DNA of 64,000 nucleotides from positions 1 to 64,000 of the forward strand of contig BCKL01000003.1 of the NCBI GenBank assembly GCA_001600635.1. Reading direction: 5' to 3'. Source of the DNA: Leucosporidium creatinivorum. Lineage: Eukaryota > Basidiomycota > Microbotryomycetes > Leucosporidiales > Leucosporidiaceae. Made by a program: the position numbers and the translations under genes. Shown here one piece after another: positions 1 to 11,096 of the stretch (the stretch's first letter is position 1; each line of letters starts with the position of its first letter). The notes beneath the pieces were generated by a model. That model was not told the DNA's origin. It worked only from the letters and a program-made list of their open reading frames with translations, and searched no databases.

Positions 1-699
1 TTCAACGGCTCGCCGACGAGGGACTCGGAGAGGGCGAACAGATGGCTCGGTTGAGGCTTGAGAAGACGTCTGGGAGCCTGCCTAAGCCGGAAGCTCACCT
101 CTATACGTCTACGAACAGTACCGCATCCACAACAGCCAAGCGAGATCTGCTACACGGCCGAAGGACCCTTATAGAATTGAGACGGGGCCGGGGGCGAAGG
201 CAGCTCGAGGGAGGCATGATATGCTGCAGCTGATTCGAGTGAGGTGTCATACGTCATACTAGATACTACCCAGCCGCTTCCGAGCCCAATCGCTACTCGA
301 GTACAGCCTAACTTATTCCTCCCTCGCTTCGCCGAGAATAGGAGGCCGCTCGTTTCGACCGCTCTGCTCCTCACTTTACTCCCTCCCGCACATGCTACAG
401 CTTCCCAACACCTCGTCACATTTCACCTTCGCTTCTCCTCCGCCGCGGTTCGCCATTTCCGAGCACGAAACACCTCGACCTTCGCCTGACTTCGCAGGCC
501 TCGTCGAGAGCTCTCGAGAGTGCTCGCCCGAGTCGATCCGTCTCGTCAGTCAGTCAGGCGTACAAAGAGAGCGATGCCTCTCTCTCTCTCTCTCCCTCAT
601 CATCAAGCACTTCAGCCCACTCACACGCCAACAAAGAGTCAGTCTCCCTCCCTCAGCCTCATCGCCGAACCTCGGCTGACCGTTCCCCTTCCCAGAACC
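1..699. other. Left-edge region without a confident gene
   Basis: No reading frame here can be tied to a known family. On the minus strand a GTGAGC donor-like site near position 100 follows a short candidate exon, so this could be the 5' end of a gene leaving the window to the left, but no start codon or protein supports it. The plus-strand part just before 700 is pyrimidine-rich and includes a CT dinucleotide tract, and probably serves as promoter and 5' leader of the B12D-family gene. Confidence 0.4.
578..594 (+). repeat. CT dinucleotide tract in a 5' leader
   Basis: A run of eight and a half CT units lies about 105 nt upstream of the start codon at 700. Pyrimidine tracts of this kind are common in promoters and leaders of fungal housekeeping genes. 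A regulatory role is inference. Confidence 0.7.
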
Positions 700-1128
700 A
701 TGTCCACCTTCGCTCCCCTCCTCCGCCGGCGCCTGGTAGCAGCGGCTCCTCGTGGTGCTCGCTTTGCCTCCTCCGTCTCCCCTCGAGCATACCACCCACC
801 ACACTTGTCGGTCGGCGAAGTGAGTTTCCCCCTCTTCTCCTTCCCCTCGAACCTTCGCTGATCTCTTTGCAACTCGAACAGCGCCTTCAAAAGTTCTGCC
901 CCGTCGAAGCATACCCTCTGATCGCCTTCGTGGTAGCGATGAGCTCTTTCGGCATCACCTACGGCGTCCGAGCCTTCAACGTCGTTCCCGGCGAGGTGAG
1001 TTTCGCTTCTCTCCCTCTCTTCTGTCGAGCTCAGCATTGACCTTGTACATCTACAGCTCCGTCTCATGCCCTCTCGCTACTACCCTCACGAGCAGCAGAA
1101 GAAGAAGGAGGTCTGGGAGCAGGATTGA
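700..1128 (+). CDS. B12D / NDUFA4 (MLRQ)-family mitochondrial protein
   Basis: Three exons (700-819, 882-995, 1057-1128) join in frame to a protein of about 101 residues. The N-terminus is rich in Arg, Ala and Ser with no acidic residues up to about residue 30, as expected of a mitochondrial targeting sequence. It is followed by a single hydrophobic span (LIAFVVAMSSFGITYG) introduced by a YP pair, the hallmark of the B12D/MLRQ family. Members are small inner-membrane proteins attached to complex I or cytochrome c oxidase; which complex applies here cannot be told from sequence. Both introns are about 60 nt with GTGAGT donors. It is convergent with noxR. The family is fairly secure, the exact orthologue is not. 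Confidence 0.78.
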
Positions 1129-1461
1129 CTCGAGTGGGGACTTTGAACGTCCCTCCCATCGCCGAGTCCCACCTTTCCATCATCAGCTCGCTCTCCTCAG
1201 CCTCGTCTTCAGTCGTAGTACCCAGTCATTCTGTTTGTATCTCTAGAGCAATATAATAGCGTCCAGTCCTGATCTCATCATGCCCAAGCTGAGAAACGAG
1301 AGGCGAGCTCGACGATAGCTTTCTCTCGCTCGCCCTCTGCTTCCAGTTCCCTCGTTCGATACAGCCAGAACGAGCGACAGCTATGAAGTGCAGCAAAGCA
1401 AGACCGACTCCGCGAACGAGAACCAGCTCGTTGCGAGCAGGATGCAAGGCGCCAGCGCAGT
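1129..1461. other. Convergent 3' intergenic region
   Basis: This lies between the stop codons of the B12D-family gene (+) and noxR (-). It should hold the two 3' untranslated regions. No other feature is seen. Confidence 0.5.
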
Positions 1462-3785
1462 CTACGAATCGGCGAGCATGATCTCGAGCTTGCCCTCGGC
1501 GCGTCCTTGAGCGGCTTCGCGAGCTTGATCCATGGCACCTGCGAGCATCAAGAAAAGCGAAAGATACGAGGCGGAGAGAGCGATGATCAGCGAGGATCGA
1601 CGAGCAAGGAGCGAGTCCACGCCAAAGCCAGCGCCGAGACTTACTCTCCCAGTCGTCGGCGTCGACGATGGAGACCAGGGCTCCGTCCGAGTCTTTGTAC
1701 CTGTTCATGCGCGAGATGAGATGAGCGTACAGAAGCGCAGAAAGAAGATGAGAGGAGAAGAAGGCGCACTTCATCGGCAGGTCAAACGCGCTCGCAAACT
1801 TCACCCTCACGCGCTCGACAAAGTCCTGATGAGCGAGGTCGGGAGTGATGCTCTATATTGGTGAGCCATGTTGCGAGTAAGAGGCGTCAGCTCCTCCGAT
1901 TCTCGCGCAAAAGCAACGCCGAGCACTCACCATCCCCCTCGTATCCCCCTGATACCTCAACTTGACCCTCACCTTACTCATCTCTCTCTCTCCAACAAAC
2001 GTACTTAAACTCTCATACTCCTCCTCCCTCTCGACCCTCCCTCCCCTCGCTCCAAACCCACCTCCACCTCCCACAGTCCCCTGCCTCATCACCCCTCCTC
2101 CAGCCGCCGCCGACCTCTGCTGCGCCATCGCCATCTTTGCCTGTCCCATCGCTCCGCCTCCACGCTCACTAGCGCTGGACTGACGACTGATCGTCCCTTG
2201 CTGCATGGGAGGGGGAGCGCCCGAATTCTGCTTCGCCCAGTTGGCGACTCGGTCGATCGGTTGGCCTTCGGGGTGAGGAGCACGAGTGCTGGCAGAGGAA
2301 GGGGAGCAAGAGACGGGCGATTCGAATTGCTTCTTGGTGGGCAGGAGAGGAGCCGAGGTGGTGATGAGAGGGAGGGTAGGGCGCATGGGAGGGAGAGAAG
2401 GCATCGGAGGAGGAGGAGGAGAAGGGTCGTCCTCGCCGCTCAATCCGCCATAGTAGGACTCGAGAAGACCACCGTAGGTCGTAGGACGCTCGTTGCCCTG
2501 CTGAGGAACCCTCCCCTCGCTCGGCGGAGGCGTAGGGAGTCCAGCTCCCCTCCCTCCTCCGACTCCCGCTCCACGAGCCATCGTCAGACTCCTGCCCACT
2601 CCCAGCGGCTTAGCAGTCGACGTCCTCTTCCCTCCACTTCCACTCGCACCTCCCATCTCCTCAACAATAGGTCTCCTCCTCAACGGCCTCGCGACCCCAT
2701 CTCCCGAGTTCTGCAACCTCGCCGCACTAGTCTTACTCCTGCTCAACGAGGTCGGTCCTCCTCCTCCCTCGATGGGGTCGCTGTTACTCCTCTGAGGAGC
2801 GAGAGGAGCGTTCGTGCCCGAGAAGCCCGTGAACGCATCCCGAGCGTCGGTGGCGGCGATGAGCTTGGCTTGGCCGAGGTAATTCTTCGTCTCGAGGTTC
2901 TTGAGCTTGGTGGCGGAGGGGCGAAAGAGGACGCCGACGGGGATGGAGAAGACGGTGTAGCCCTGTGGCTCGTTAGCTGAGGTCAGCGGTAGTGGGAGAG
3001 ACGAGGGCGCGAGCAACTCACGTCGCCGCGGTCGGCGATGGCCTCGTCGATGACCGAGTGCTCGTCCGTTTGTTTCTCTTGCAGCGCCGCTTGAAAGTCC
3101 GCCATGCCTTGCTCTTGTAGTCCCTGTTGTCCGAGGGAGGAGGTCAGCCTGGCTCAACAGCGCAGCGAGCAAGGCTCACCATGTAGATCGAGGCGAGCCC
3201 TCGGTTGAAGAGCACTTCGCACGAGTAGAGGCGGAACTTGAGCCCGAGCCTGTTGAGTCAGACGAGGATTATCTGTATCCCCTTCCTTTTACGAGCGAGC
3301 CCAACTCACTGCTCATAGTCGATCGTCAAGTTGCTCCTCATGTACTGCTCGGCCTCGGCTTTCATCAGCTCCCCCGCCCCCTGCTCCTCCCTTGACTCAA
3401 AACTCACCACAAAAGCATCATCAAAGTCCCTCCTCGCGACCTCGTACCTCCCCAACAGAAAGTTGCTCACTCCCTCCTGAAAGTAGGCGACAGCGAGGTA
3501 TTGGTCCAGCGCGACGGCCTGGTCGAAGCATTCTACTGCTGTGGCGTGCGAGCCGATCGTCGCGTGGATGAGACCGAGGTTGAAGAGGATCTTGGAGGAG
3601 TCGGAGATTTCCTGTTGGTCAGAGAGCAGTCAGAGGTGAGCGAGCGAGCGAGCGGAGGAGAGAGACGTAAGCATAAGGGTGCAGCACGAGCTCACCTGGA
3701 ATAAAGACAAGCTCAGATCAAAGTCTTGTGCATCAAAAGCGTCCAGCGCGTTGGACCAGATCTGTAGCTCTTGCTTGAGTGACAT
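1462..3785 (-). CDS. NADPH oxidase regulator NoxR (p67phox-like)
   Basis: About nine exons give a protein of roughly 600 residues. The first exon (MSLKQELQIWSNALDAF) and the next four form N-terminal TPR repeats, including a typical helix pair around SKILFNLGLIHATIGSHA. Then comes a long disordered Pro/Ser/Gly-rich exon. The C-terminus is a PB1 domain split over three exons: it opens with KVRVKLRYQGDTRGM and continues with YKDSDGALVSIVDADDWE, the acidic OPCA-like part, before ending near LEIMLADS. TPR plus C-terminal PB1 is the architecture of fungal NoxR. In that family it joins Rac and the scaffold Bem1/Cdc24 at the membrane to switch on NoxA/NoxB for superoxide production in polar growth and development. 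No NOX gene is in the window. Confidence 0.85.
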
Positions 3786-5200
3786 GGCGGCTGCTCGACG
3801 CTCGTCGCTCGTCGCTCGTCGCTCGTCGCTCGTCGCTCGTCGAGGGGGAGAGCTAAGAGTGGAAGAGTCGAGAGCTGCTGAGGGTCGATGGGAGTGCGTA
3901 GAAGGATGTTACAAAGAGTGGAGCGTAGCCTGCTACAGCGCCGAGCGAGTCCTGCTCTGCTGGCGCGAGGCGAGTCGAGATGAGCGAGATGTGGCAGGAG
4001 GGAGAGGTGCGCCAGGCGGTCTGAGCCGAGGGAGTCCGAGCGGTGCACCTCGGTCGGAGCTCAAATCGAGTTGTAGCCGCTCCAGATTGAGCTGAGCAGC
4101 TACGGGACCGTTCTGGAACTCTCGGCTGCACTCTCAGTACCATCGCCGAGCTGCAAGGGGTCGACCGAGCTCGGCGATACATCGTCTGCCTTCTTCCAAA
4201 GTTCTCATCTCTCTGTGGTCAAAACGCGCTGAAACTTGGGCCAGGCTGCTAACTCTTCTCCCTCGTGTATTCCACCCCGTCAGAACAGCTTCCAGTGTTG
4301 ATGGCTGCCGTCCACCTCAGGCCGGGGCCAAAACGACCAATTCTGGCTTGGCTCTTGAAGGCGTGCGGACTTCTCAAGCAGTGAGTGGGGTTACCTTTTG
4401 GCCTATTTTACCCCTTGCCCGACCCCTTAAGCCCCCTCCCATGCAACTCCCACCTCTTTCCGTCGAGAGGAAGCCATTTTCGGCGATGCTTTTCCTCCTC
4501 GCCTCTCCCTCGCCTCTCGCTCGCCCTCCCAGCGCCTCCCAGAGCACCCAGACCTGTAGCTAACCTATCTCCCTCTCCAGGCATAATCCGTGTTGCCGGC
4601 CCCCTCGCCATTTGTTAACAACTAGGGCCAAGCGAAAGCGCCGTGCGTCGAGCTACTTGTACAACGACCGACCTCTGTCCGGGGTCATTTGATAGGACAT
4701 CTCAGCGCCCATATGCTTCGTTCTCTGCTTATCCCGCTTGCACCTCGCAAGGGTGTAAGGTCTGGAGGGAGACGGAGAGGGACGGTGGTCCTTACATTTC
4801 TTCTTAGTCCCCCCCTTCTGTTTTGCTGTAGCATTTCTGAGCAAGGATACTTTCCTCCCTTTATCGCTGAGCGTTTACCAGCGAACAGCGAACGCACAGC
4901 GACCAACAAACGAGCATTGGAGGCAGCCGACAAGCTCGCGTTCAGCGCCGAAGGATTGCGGCTCTCTCGCTCTCAGCGCGAAGCAGAGGTACAGCTCCAA
5001 TCATCTCCAGAGAGCTACCCTCCTACAGCGTACACCCCCGCTTTCCCAGCCTGCTCCTCAGCAGCGCGCGTCCACCGCTCGCCCTTCCTGCCCTCGCTCT
5101 CATTCTCTTCTCGGCGCCTCAAATCACAGCAAAACGACCCATTCATTCCCCTGTTGGCCCCTCCTGCCTGCGCTGCTCTCTACACAGCTCCATCTCCAGC
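3786..5200. other. Long intergenic region upstream of noxR
   Basis: About 1.4 kb without a supported gene. It contains a 7-bp tandem repeat just upstream of noxR and a pyrimidine-rich stretch around 4390-4600. A plus-strand open frame of 237 codons (4689-5402) is low in complexity, resembles nothing known and runs across the last exon of NUO9.5, so it was not called. The region probably carries the noxR promoter and the 3' end of NUO9.5. Confidence 0.5.
3799..3840. repeat. Six tandem copies of a 7-bp unit
   Basis: Six perfect head-to-tail copies of CGCTCGT begin about 14 nt upstream of the noxR start codon, so they lie in its 5' leader or core promoter. The perfect copies suggest a recent or length-variable repeat. 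An effect on expression is inference. Confidence 0.85.
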
Positions 5201-5929
5201 TCATGCGCTGGCGGTAGTAGGCGTCCATCCATCCTCGAAGCCCTCGACCGAGGCTTCGCGGGCGCGGGTGGGGACTGGGGTGCAGCAGTGTGCGAAAGAG
5301 GAGGCGAAGGCGGGTGATGTGGTGCAGAGGTCGGCGATGAGGTGCAGGCAGGCGCAGGGAGCGAAGGGCGGCGGCGGAGGAGGAGGAGCGGGATGGGAGT
5401 GAATGCAGAGGGGGAGTGAGGTGCATGAAGAGGGAAAGCAATTCGATCAGCGCTCCGTCCTTGTACTCGCTGCCATCGTACAGCTTGGCAGCCCAGCCGC
5501 AGAGAGCGTTCCCGACTTACGAGGGTAGCTAGTTGGTGGCCTCTCTACCGGCTTCCATCCGAACCAGTTCTTGCGCACAGAGGGGACGACCACTACTGCC
5601 ACGGGGCCTGTAGGGTGATAGCGTCGCGCAGGGTGTCGAGAGGGCGAGAGAGGGAGGGAGGGAGGGAGGGGAGCAGCGCGTTAGCTCTCGCTTCTGTACT
5701 CCAGCAGCCAGCAGGAAGATGTAGGCCTACCGACAGCGCCAATAGCCAACGAGTAGAAGATGACGGGTTGCTCGTGCGCTAGCCGTTGCTGTTTCATCGT
5801 CAAGCGCCAGTAGCGAGAGGGTCAGCTCTCTTTGCTCTGCTAGTCAAGCTGTAGGGCTACAGCAAGAAGATTAGAGCTTACGCAGTAGAGGTAGGACCGA
5901 CGGAAAGGGTTCAGTGCTGCTGCCGACAT
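5201..5929 (-). CDS. NADH:ubiquinone oxidoreductase 9.5 kDa subunit (NUO9.5)
   Basis: Four exons read to a protein of about 90 residues. After a short basic N-terminus comes PVIFYSLAIGAVGPVAVVVV, one membrane span broken by a GP pair, as in the fungal complex I 9.5 kDa subunit. It is followed by SYPLPTRAREASVEGFEDG, which matches the conserved YP-x-P-x-R-A-R...VEG(F/Y)ED tail of the family. Reaching that tail requires a last intron of about 246 nt (5275-5520), several times longer than its neighbours. An earlier acceptor would give a short alternative tail without the conserved motif. The product is an accessory subunit of respiratory complex I in the mitochondrial inner membrane. It lies in tandem with the EFM7-like gene. 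Confidence 0.82.
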
Positions 5930-6218
5930 GGTGTACAAAGTGCGCAGTAGGGAGAAAGAAGCGAGGGACGCAAGTTGGACTTGGCCTTGGGCGAGTCGAA
6001 GCGGATTGGCGGGAGGAGCGCCGAGCGATCTTACGTTGCGCATGGGCTGTAAGGCCATCAGGCTCGGATCACAGAGAGAAGATCTTGTCTGAACCTCTCT
6101 CACCCTCGCTGGGTCGCTGTAGCTCCTTCTCACCGCTCACAGCCTCTCGGACTTCTCAGCTAGCGCTTTCGGACTTGCTTATTCTCATTCAAATAACGTG
6201 CGTGGTGCAGCTCTATTG

Positions 6219-7607
6219 CTACTCCCGTGTAAACGCAAAGCCATGTACCGTCCCCCTGATGCACAGATCTCCCTCATCCTCCGGGAAAGCGGGCTGCGAA
6301 GGAAGAAGGCGAGGTCGGTCGGTCGATCAGCTCAGTTCGGCGTGGGTTCTGTCCTGTCCTGTTCTTCTCGGCTCCTCCGTCTTCTTCGTCGCCGAGTCGA
6401 ATAAGAAGGCAACAGACCAACTCACCCCCGCCCCCTCATCCTTCCACACCCTCCTCACGGTCCATCCCCTCGCCCTCGCCGCGCTCAGAATCCCGAGATC
6501 CGCCTCAATGAGCTGTGGCGTAGGTCGGTGGTGGGAGAAGAAACAGAGTACAGCCGGCGTCTGCAGGGTGCCTTCGGAGAGGTCGATGTCGGGGAGGGGA
6601 AGGGAAGGAGAAGGAGAAGGAGTGGAGGGAGAAGAAGGAGAAGGAGTGGAGGGAGCAGAAGGAGAAGGAGCGAGGAGGGAAAGGCAAGATTCGAGCAGTG
6701 CGCCGTGTTGCGAGTGGTTGAAGACGAGGTCGGAGAGGAGGATCAGGTCAAACTTCCGGCTCTCGGCGGAGGAGGCGTCGTTTATCGCTTCGAAAAGAGG
6801 CGCAGGGGAGGACCCCCAGGTGAAGCCCTGTTTTGCAGTCGAAGCGAGAGAGTATCAGAGATGCTCTACGCTCCTCATCAAGAGCGGGGAGACGAGAGAG
6901 GACGAAACAGAGCTCACCAGGGCCTTCGTCTCGGCGACTCCTTCCCTTCTCTCAATATTCCGCTGCACGTTCTGCGCCAAGTTGTTCACCAGAGCTGGGT
7001 CCGGAAAGTCCGAGATGACAACCTGTGCGAGCGACCGACCCTCCTCTCATCAGCGTCTACCCCTCCTGCCTCTTCACCCTCGGCGCCGAACTTGTCGAAA
7101 CTCACCTTCTCCGCGCCTTCCAACGCCGCCACCAGCCCTGGCAATCCCCCGCCCGCACCAAGCTCAATCACAGCTTTTCCCTTTCCCTTCCCTTCGCCTC
7201 GGAGGAGGGTATCCGAGTGTAGTTCGAGGAAACGGGACATGGCGATGGCGGCGGGATAGAGGATGTGGCCTGTTCTCCCTCATCCTGGATCAGCAGAGCA
7301 CGAGGAAGCAGAGAGTAGTAAAGGGCTCACCCCAGAGAGGATGCCCAGAAACCAGTCCGACGTCTACCTCTTCCTCGGCGGAGGAAGGAGGAGCAGGGCC
7401 ATGGCCGCCAAACTTTCGGCGCTTGTACGAGCGGATGGTGGGAGGGGGAGTGGCAGGTCGGAAGGAAGAGGGTTCCTTTCAAGTCGTACAGAGCTGTCAG
7501 CTGTAGTAGAGAATATAAGAGAGAGATTGCGGACGCACCTCCATAAAGTCGAAGCCTCCTGCATCAGAGTCTGATCCCTCGGGGGAGGGGGAGCGAGTAG
7601 GGGCCAT
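6219..7607 (-). CDS. EFM7/NNT1-like S-adenosylmethionine methyltransferase
   Basis: About six exons give a protein of some 330 residues. The motif I glycine loop (AVIELGAGGGLPGLVAAL) is the SAM-binding site of class I methyltransferases. It is preceded by VSGHPLWGHILYPAAIAMSR and followed by VVISDFPDPALVNNLAQNV and LILLSDLVFNHSQH, an arrangement typical of the methyltransferase-16 group. The downstream FFSHHRPT and the end TVHGFAF match yeast Efm7/Nnt1, which methylates the N-terminal glycine and adjacent lysine of elongation factor eEF1A. A low-complexity Ser/Pro repeat sits inside the domain between LLAPS and AVLCFF. The start was chosen as the ATG heading the first exon (PTRSPSPEGSDSD). 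The gene is head-to-head with MPC1. Confidence 0.82.
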
Positions 7608-7652
7608 CAGGAAGTCTGTAGCTCTTCAATCGAGCTGCCAAGTCGAATTGAA

Positions 7653-8734
7653 AGTGAACGAGGACAATAGCGCAAGAAGCTAACCTTTGGCGCTTTGGCT
7701 GCTCGCGCTCTCTTTCCCTCTCCCTCGTCGCTCCTCCGTTCTCGCCGCTTATCAGTCCGTTTCTGCTCGCCGTTCAAAGCTGTAAGACGATAGAACTGAC
7801 CCTCTGCTTCCCATTTTAGTGTCCTCCGGTCTCATTCAGTGGGCCAAGTGAGCCTCTCCTCCGCTCCTCTCGTCTCCCATCTCGCTCACCTCTGCCTGAT
7901 CGTGTACAGGTCCCCCGAAGCGCGCAAGTACTTCTTCTCCACCCACTTCTGGGGGTAAGTCCCCATGCCTGTTCCTCCTCCTCCTTCTCCCTCCAGCTGA
8001 CCCCGACGACCTCGACGACGCCAGACCCCTCGCCAACTGGGGTCTACCCCTCGCCGCCATCGCCGACCTGTCGGGCAAGGACCCAGAATTCATCTCGGGT
8101 CCTATGACTGTTGCGCTGAGCTCGTACTCGTGCGTCCCTTTCCCCTTGCTCCGAGAGATAGATGGGGAGAGAGCTAACGCGTTGGGACCGAACGATAGGA
8201 TGGTCTTCATGCGGTTCGGTAAGTCTAGAGCAAGCAGGCGAAGGAAAAGATGAATTGCTGATAGTGGGACTCGTGCTACAGCATGGCGCGTTCAACCCCG
8301 AAACGTGAGCTGCTTCGTGCTCCGCCGCCGCCGCCGGAGGTGCTCTCGCTGACCCGCTCCTTCTGCTTCCCTCGAACGCTCTGTAGTACCTTCTGTTCGC
8401 TTGCGTGAGTCCTCACAGTCTACTGTGCGGGAGCGAAGCCCCGCTGACCTTGCTCGCCTAACGAAACACAGCACGCTACCAACGCTACGGCCCAGCTGGC
8501 GCAGGGCTTCAGGTTCATCAACTGTACGTCTTCCGTCCTCTCCTACTCTTCTATGCGCTCTTACTGACTCTCTTCCCTCCCACAGACCACTGTATGCCCT
8601 CCCCCTTCGCCCTTCCCTTCCCCTTCCGCCGAACACCGAGCTAACCCATCTCCCTCGCAACAGACCTCGGCGGCGACAAGAAGGACACCGTGGCCGAGAA
8701 GATCAAGGATGCCGTCCCTAGTGCTGCCAAGTAG
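7653..8734 (+). CDS. Mitochondrial pyruvate carrier subunit MPC1
   Basis: Exons from 7820 onward encode [20 protein letters not shown] followed by [39 protein letters not shown] and [17 protein letters not shown], the near-invariant MPC1 signature with its short membrane helices. MPC1 pairs with MPC2/3 in the mitochondrial inner membrane to import pyruvate. Many tiny exons are used, some of only 15-30 nt. No ATG precedes the frame in the first clear exon, which begins TG right after an acceptor. The start codon therefore seems split by an intron, with its A at the end of an upstream exon (7653 is the best candidate). The 5' end is uncertain, the family is not. The EFM7-like gene begins only about 46 bp away on the other strand. 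Confidence 0.88.
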
Positions 8735-9017
8735 AGCGTGGGAGAGTGTAGGGGATAGAGAGAGCGGGGTCGTGCAGTGCCGTGTCGTTTCAGTTCCGCT
8801 TTGCTGAGGCTGAGAGGAATCGAGAGAGCGAGCGAGCGAGAGGGATAGCTAACGATGAACTAGTGATGACAGTTCTCTCCTCTCTTCTACGAACCCGTCC
8901 TCGCTCCCTTCCTCTCCAGCTCCCAGCTCAACGCCGACCGAGCAGCCCTGCGCTCTCGTACGCCCCTACGGCGGTCTGTTCAGGGTCGAGGAGGTCAGCT
9001 AGTGTTCAATAGAGTCG

Positions 9018-10706
9018 CTAGACCTGATTCACCGTCTTCCAAACGATGGTAACGCGGTGAGAAGTGGTGCGGAACTCCTGCGCGAGCGAGCCGAAAGGCG
9101 TTAAGCGCCCAGTGAGTTGGGGGAGGAAGGAGGAAGAGCGAGAGACGCACCCATCGAGCACCGGCGAGAGGGATCCAATGGTTTTTGAGATGGGTTTCAC
9201 GCTCCACGGCATCGTGGCGAGGGAGTTTCTGTCGGCAATTGAATGAGGAGACTGAGCTCGGCGATCCCATCTCGGCGAATGGAGCGCCGTGCGCTCGGAA
9301 GGAGCAAGAAGACAGGAAGACAGCCCGAGAACCTCATCACTCACCTTACAGTGCACCTTACAATACGCATGTCCCATCCCATCCTCCGCGACCAACGTCT
9401 TCTGCACGCCCAACCCAAGATGATCATGCAAGTCCTTGAGCGCGACGCTAAAGTTCATCTCCTTGAGCAATTGGATCAGCTCTTTCTCGACTACTGAGTC
9501 CTGAGGGAGGTCGGGTTGGGCTGTGGCGGTGGAGCGGAGGGCGGTGGAGGAGGAGGGCCGACGGACGGAGGGAGGAGGAGCGAGTTGACGGGGTGGCTCG
9601 GGGTCGTCGTACTCGTCGGCGTATTGTACTTGACGACGACCTTGAGGAGCAGGAGGCGGAGCTGCCGGCTCATCATAGTATCCCTGGCTCCTCGGCAACG
9701 GCGCCGAGCCTGCCCTTCCGTGCCCGTACGGCTCCTGGTAGCCGAGCTGACCCCTCCCCATGGGGATAGCCTCATCATCATCCAACGACAAATCCGTAGC
9801 GACTCCAGTCCCGACAGCAGTGAAGGCGTCGTCGTCGGAATCGATCCCCTCGTCCTCGGGCTCGTCGGCGAGGGAGGAGAAGCCGTGAGGGGATTGGCGG
9901 TACTGGAGTTGAGCGGGGGAGGGGTAGTAGGATTGTGGCTGTTGGCGCTGCTGCTGTTGCTGGTACGAGGGAGCCGGGGAGGAGCGGGCGTAGGCGGCAG
10001 AAGGGGAGGGCCGAGGAGGAGGAGCAGAGGCGTATTGCTGTCGAACGGGCTGGGCGCGAGGGGGAGGAGCGCCTCGACGAGGGTAGGGATCATCATCGAC
10101 TACCGTCTCCTCCTCACCCGACTCGGGGTCATCATCATGCGACTCGTCGTAGCGATTCGGCTGAGGCTGGCGTTGCCTCGGCGCTTCTCTTTGCACCCTC
10201 GTTGGGACTTGCAGCACTTGCCTGGGCGGCTCGGCGAATGTAGCAGTCTTGGGCTTGGGACGACGGGGACCGACGGTGGCGGGAGCGGCTTCCTTGTCGA
10301 ACTCGACTTGATGCGAGATGGGGTTGGAGCGAAAGCCGGCGCGAGAGTTCTGAGTCGGCCGAGGGGGCATCATGGAGAGGTCGGTGGCTACGGCCTGTTT
10401 GTAAGTAGACGGTCAGCTCATCGCCTTCTCAGTAATCCCGAGCAGCAACTCGCCGTCTCTTCGTCGTCCTCGGGGTCCTCCTCATCGTCGTCTCCCTCGT
10501 CTGCAACGCCTACAGGTGCTCCTCGATGATACGCTCGCTCGGGGATGTCGTCATAATAGTACTGCTCAGGCCGATGGTGACCTGTTTCCGTCGAGACGCA
10601 CCGGCGAGCGGGAGTAGAGTCAGTTACGCTCCTTCCCTTTTGCGAGAAACAGCGAGAACTTACCTGCAGCAGGTGCAGTTCGTCGGTAGTTAGTGCGAGA
10701 TGCCAT
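9018..10706 (-). CDS. Uncharacterised acidic, Pro/Gln-rich protein with conserved-looking C-terminus
   Basis: Five exons (start MASRTNYRRTAP) give about 490 residues. The N-terminal four fifths are disordered: acidic runs (DEGDDDEEDPEDDEE), many Pro, Tyr and Gln residues, and a Q-rich run. The last part looks folded: VVEKELIQLLKEMNFSVALK, then DLHDHLGLGVQKTLVAEDG, AYCKVHCKKLPRHDAVER and the end FRTTSHRVTIVWKTVNQV. I do not recognise the family. The C-terminal domain is built from several exons joined in frame, which supports a real gene. One intron (about 59 nt, donor at 10453) appears to use a GC instead of a GT donor. Confidence 0.7.
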
Positions 10707-11096
10707 CGAATGACAGTCTACAACTCAGCAGAAATCAGGAAGGCAAGCGGTGCTTCCTTCGCGGCCCTCGCTTCGTTGTGTCCGAGGAGAAGAGTGTCCG
10801 CCCCCCACCGCCTTTCCGCAAGGAAAGGAGGAGGATCGGATGCAGACTTAAGTACAGAGCACGAGAGGTCAGGCGAGATAAGAGTAAGCAGGACAAGGCG
10901 AAGTGTGAGTCGAGAGCAGGTTCGCCGAGCTCGTTTTCAGGAGACTCGAGACGGCCTCCGTCGACTTGCGCAGGCTCTCTGATCCGCATGAAGTCAAATT
11001 CAGCCGTATATATATGCATTGTCCACCCAGCCCTCCCACTAACCCCTCCTCGGCAACGACACAGCCGACCTGCGAAGATCTCGCTTTCCAAAACTC
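10707..11096. other. Intergenic region with TATA-like sequence
   Basis: About 390 bp between the start of one unknown minus-strand gene and the end of the next. A TATATATA run lies near 11008-11015. This is likely the promoter of the gene at 9018-10706 and the 3' end of its neighbour. Confidence 0.5.

Noticed and set aside
4689-5402. 237-codon plus-strand frame upstream of noxR
   Set aside because: Biased composition, no domain, and it overlaps the supported last exon of NUO9.5 on the other strand.
5914-7506. 530-codon plus-strand frame
   Set aside because: It runs antisense through the EFM7-like methyltransferase, whose SAM motif and splice sites support the minus strand. The plus frame has no recognisable domain.
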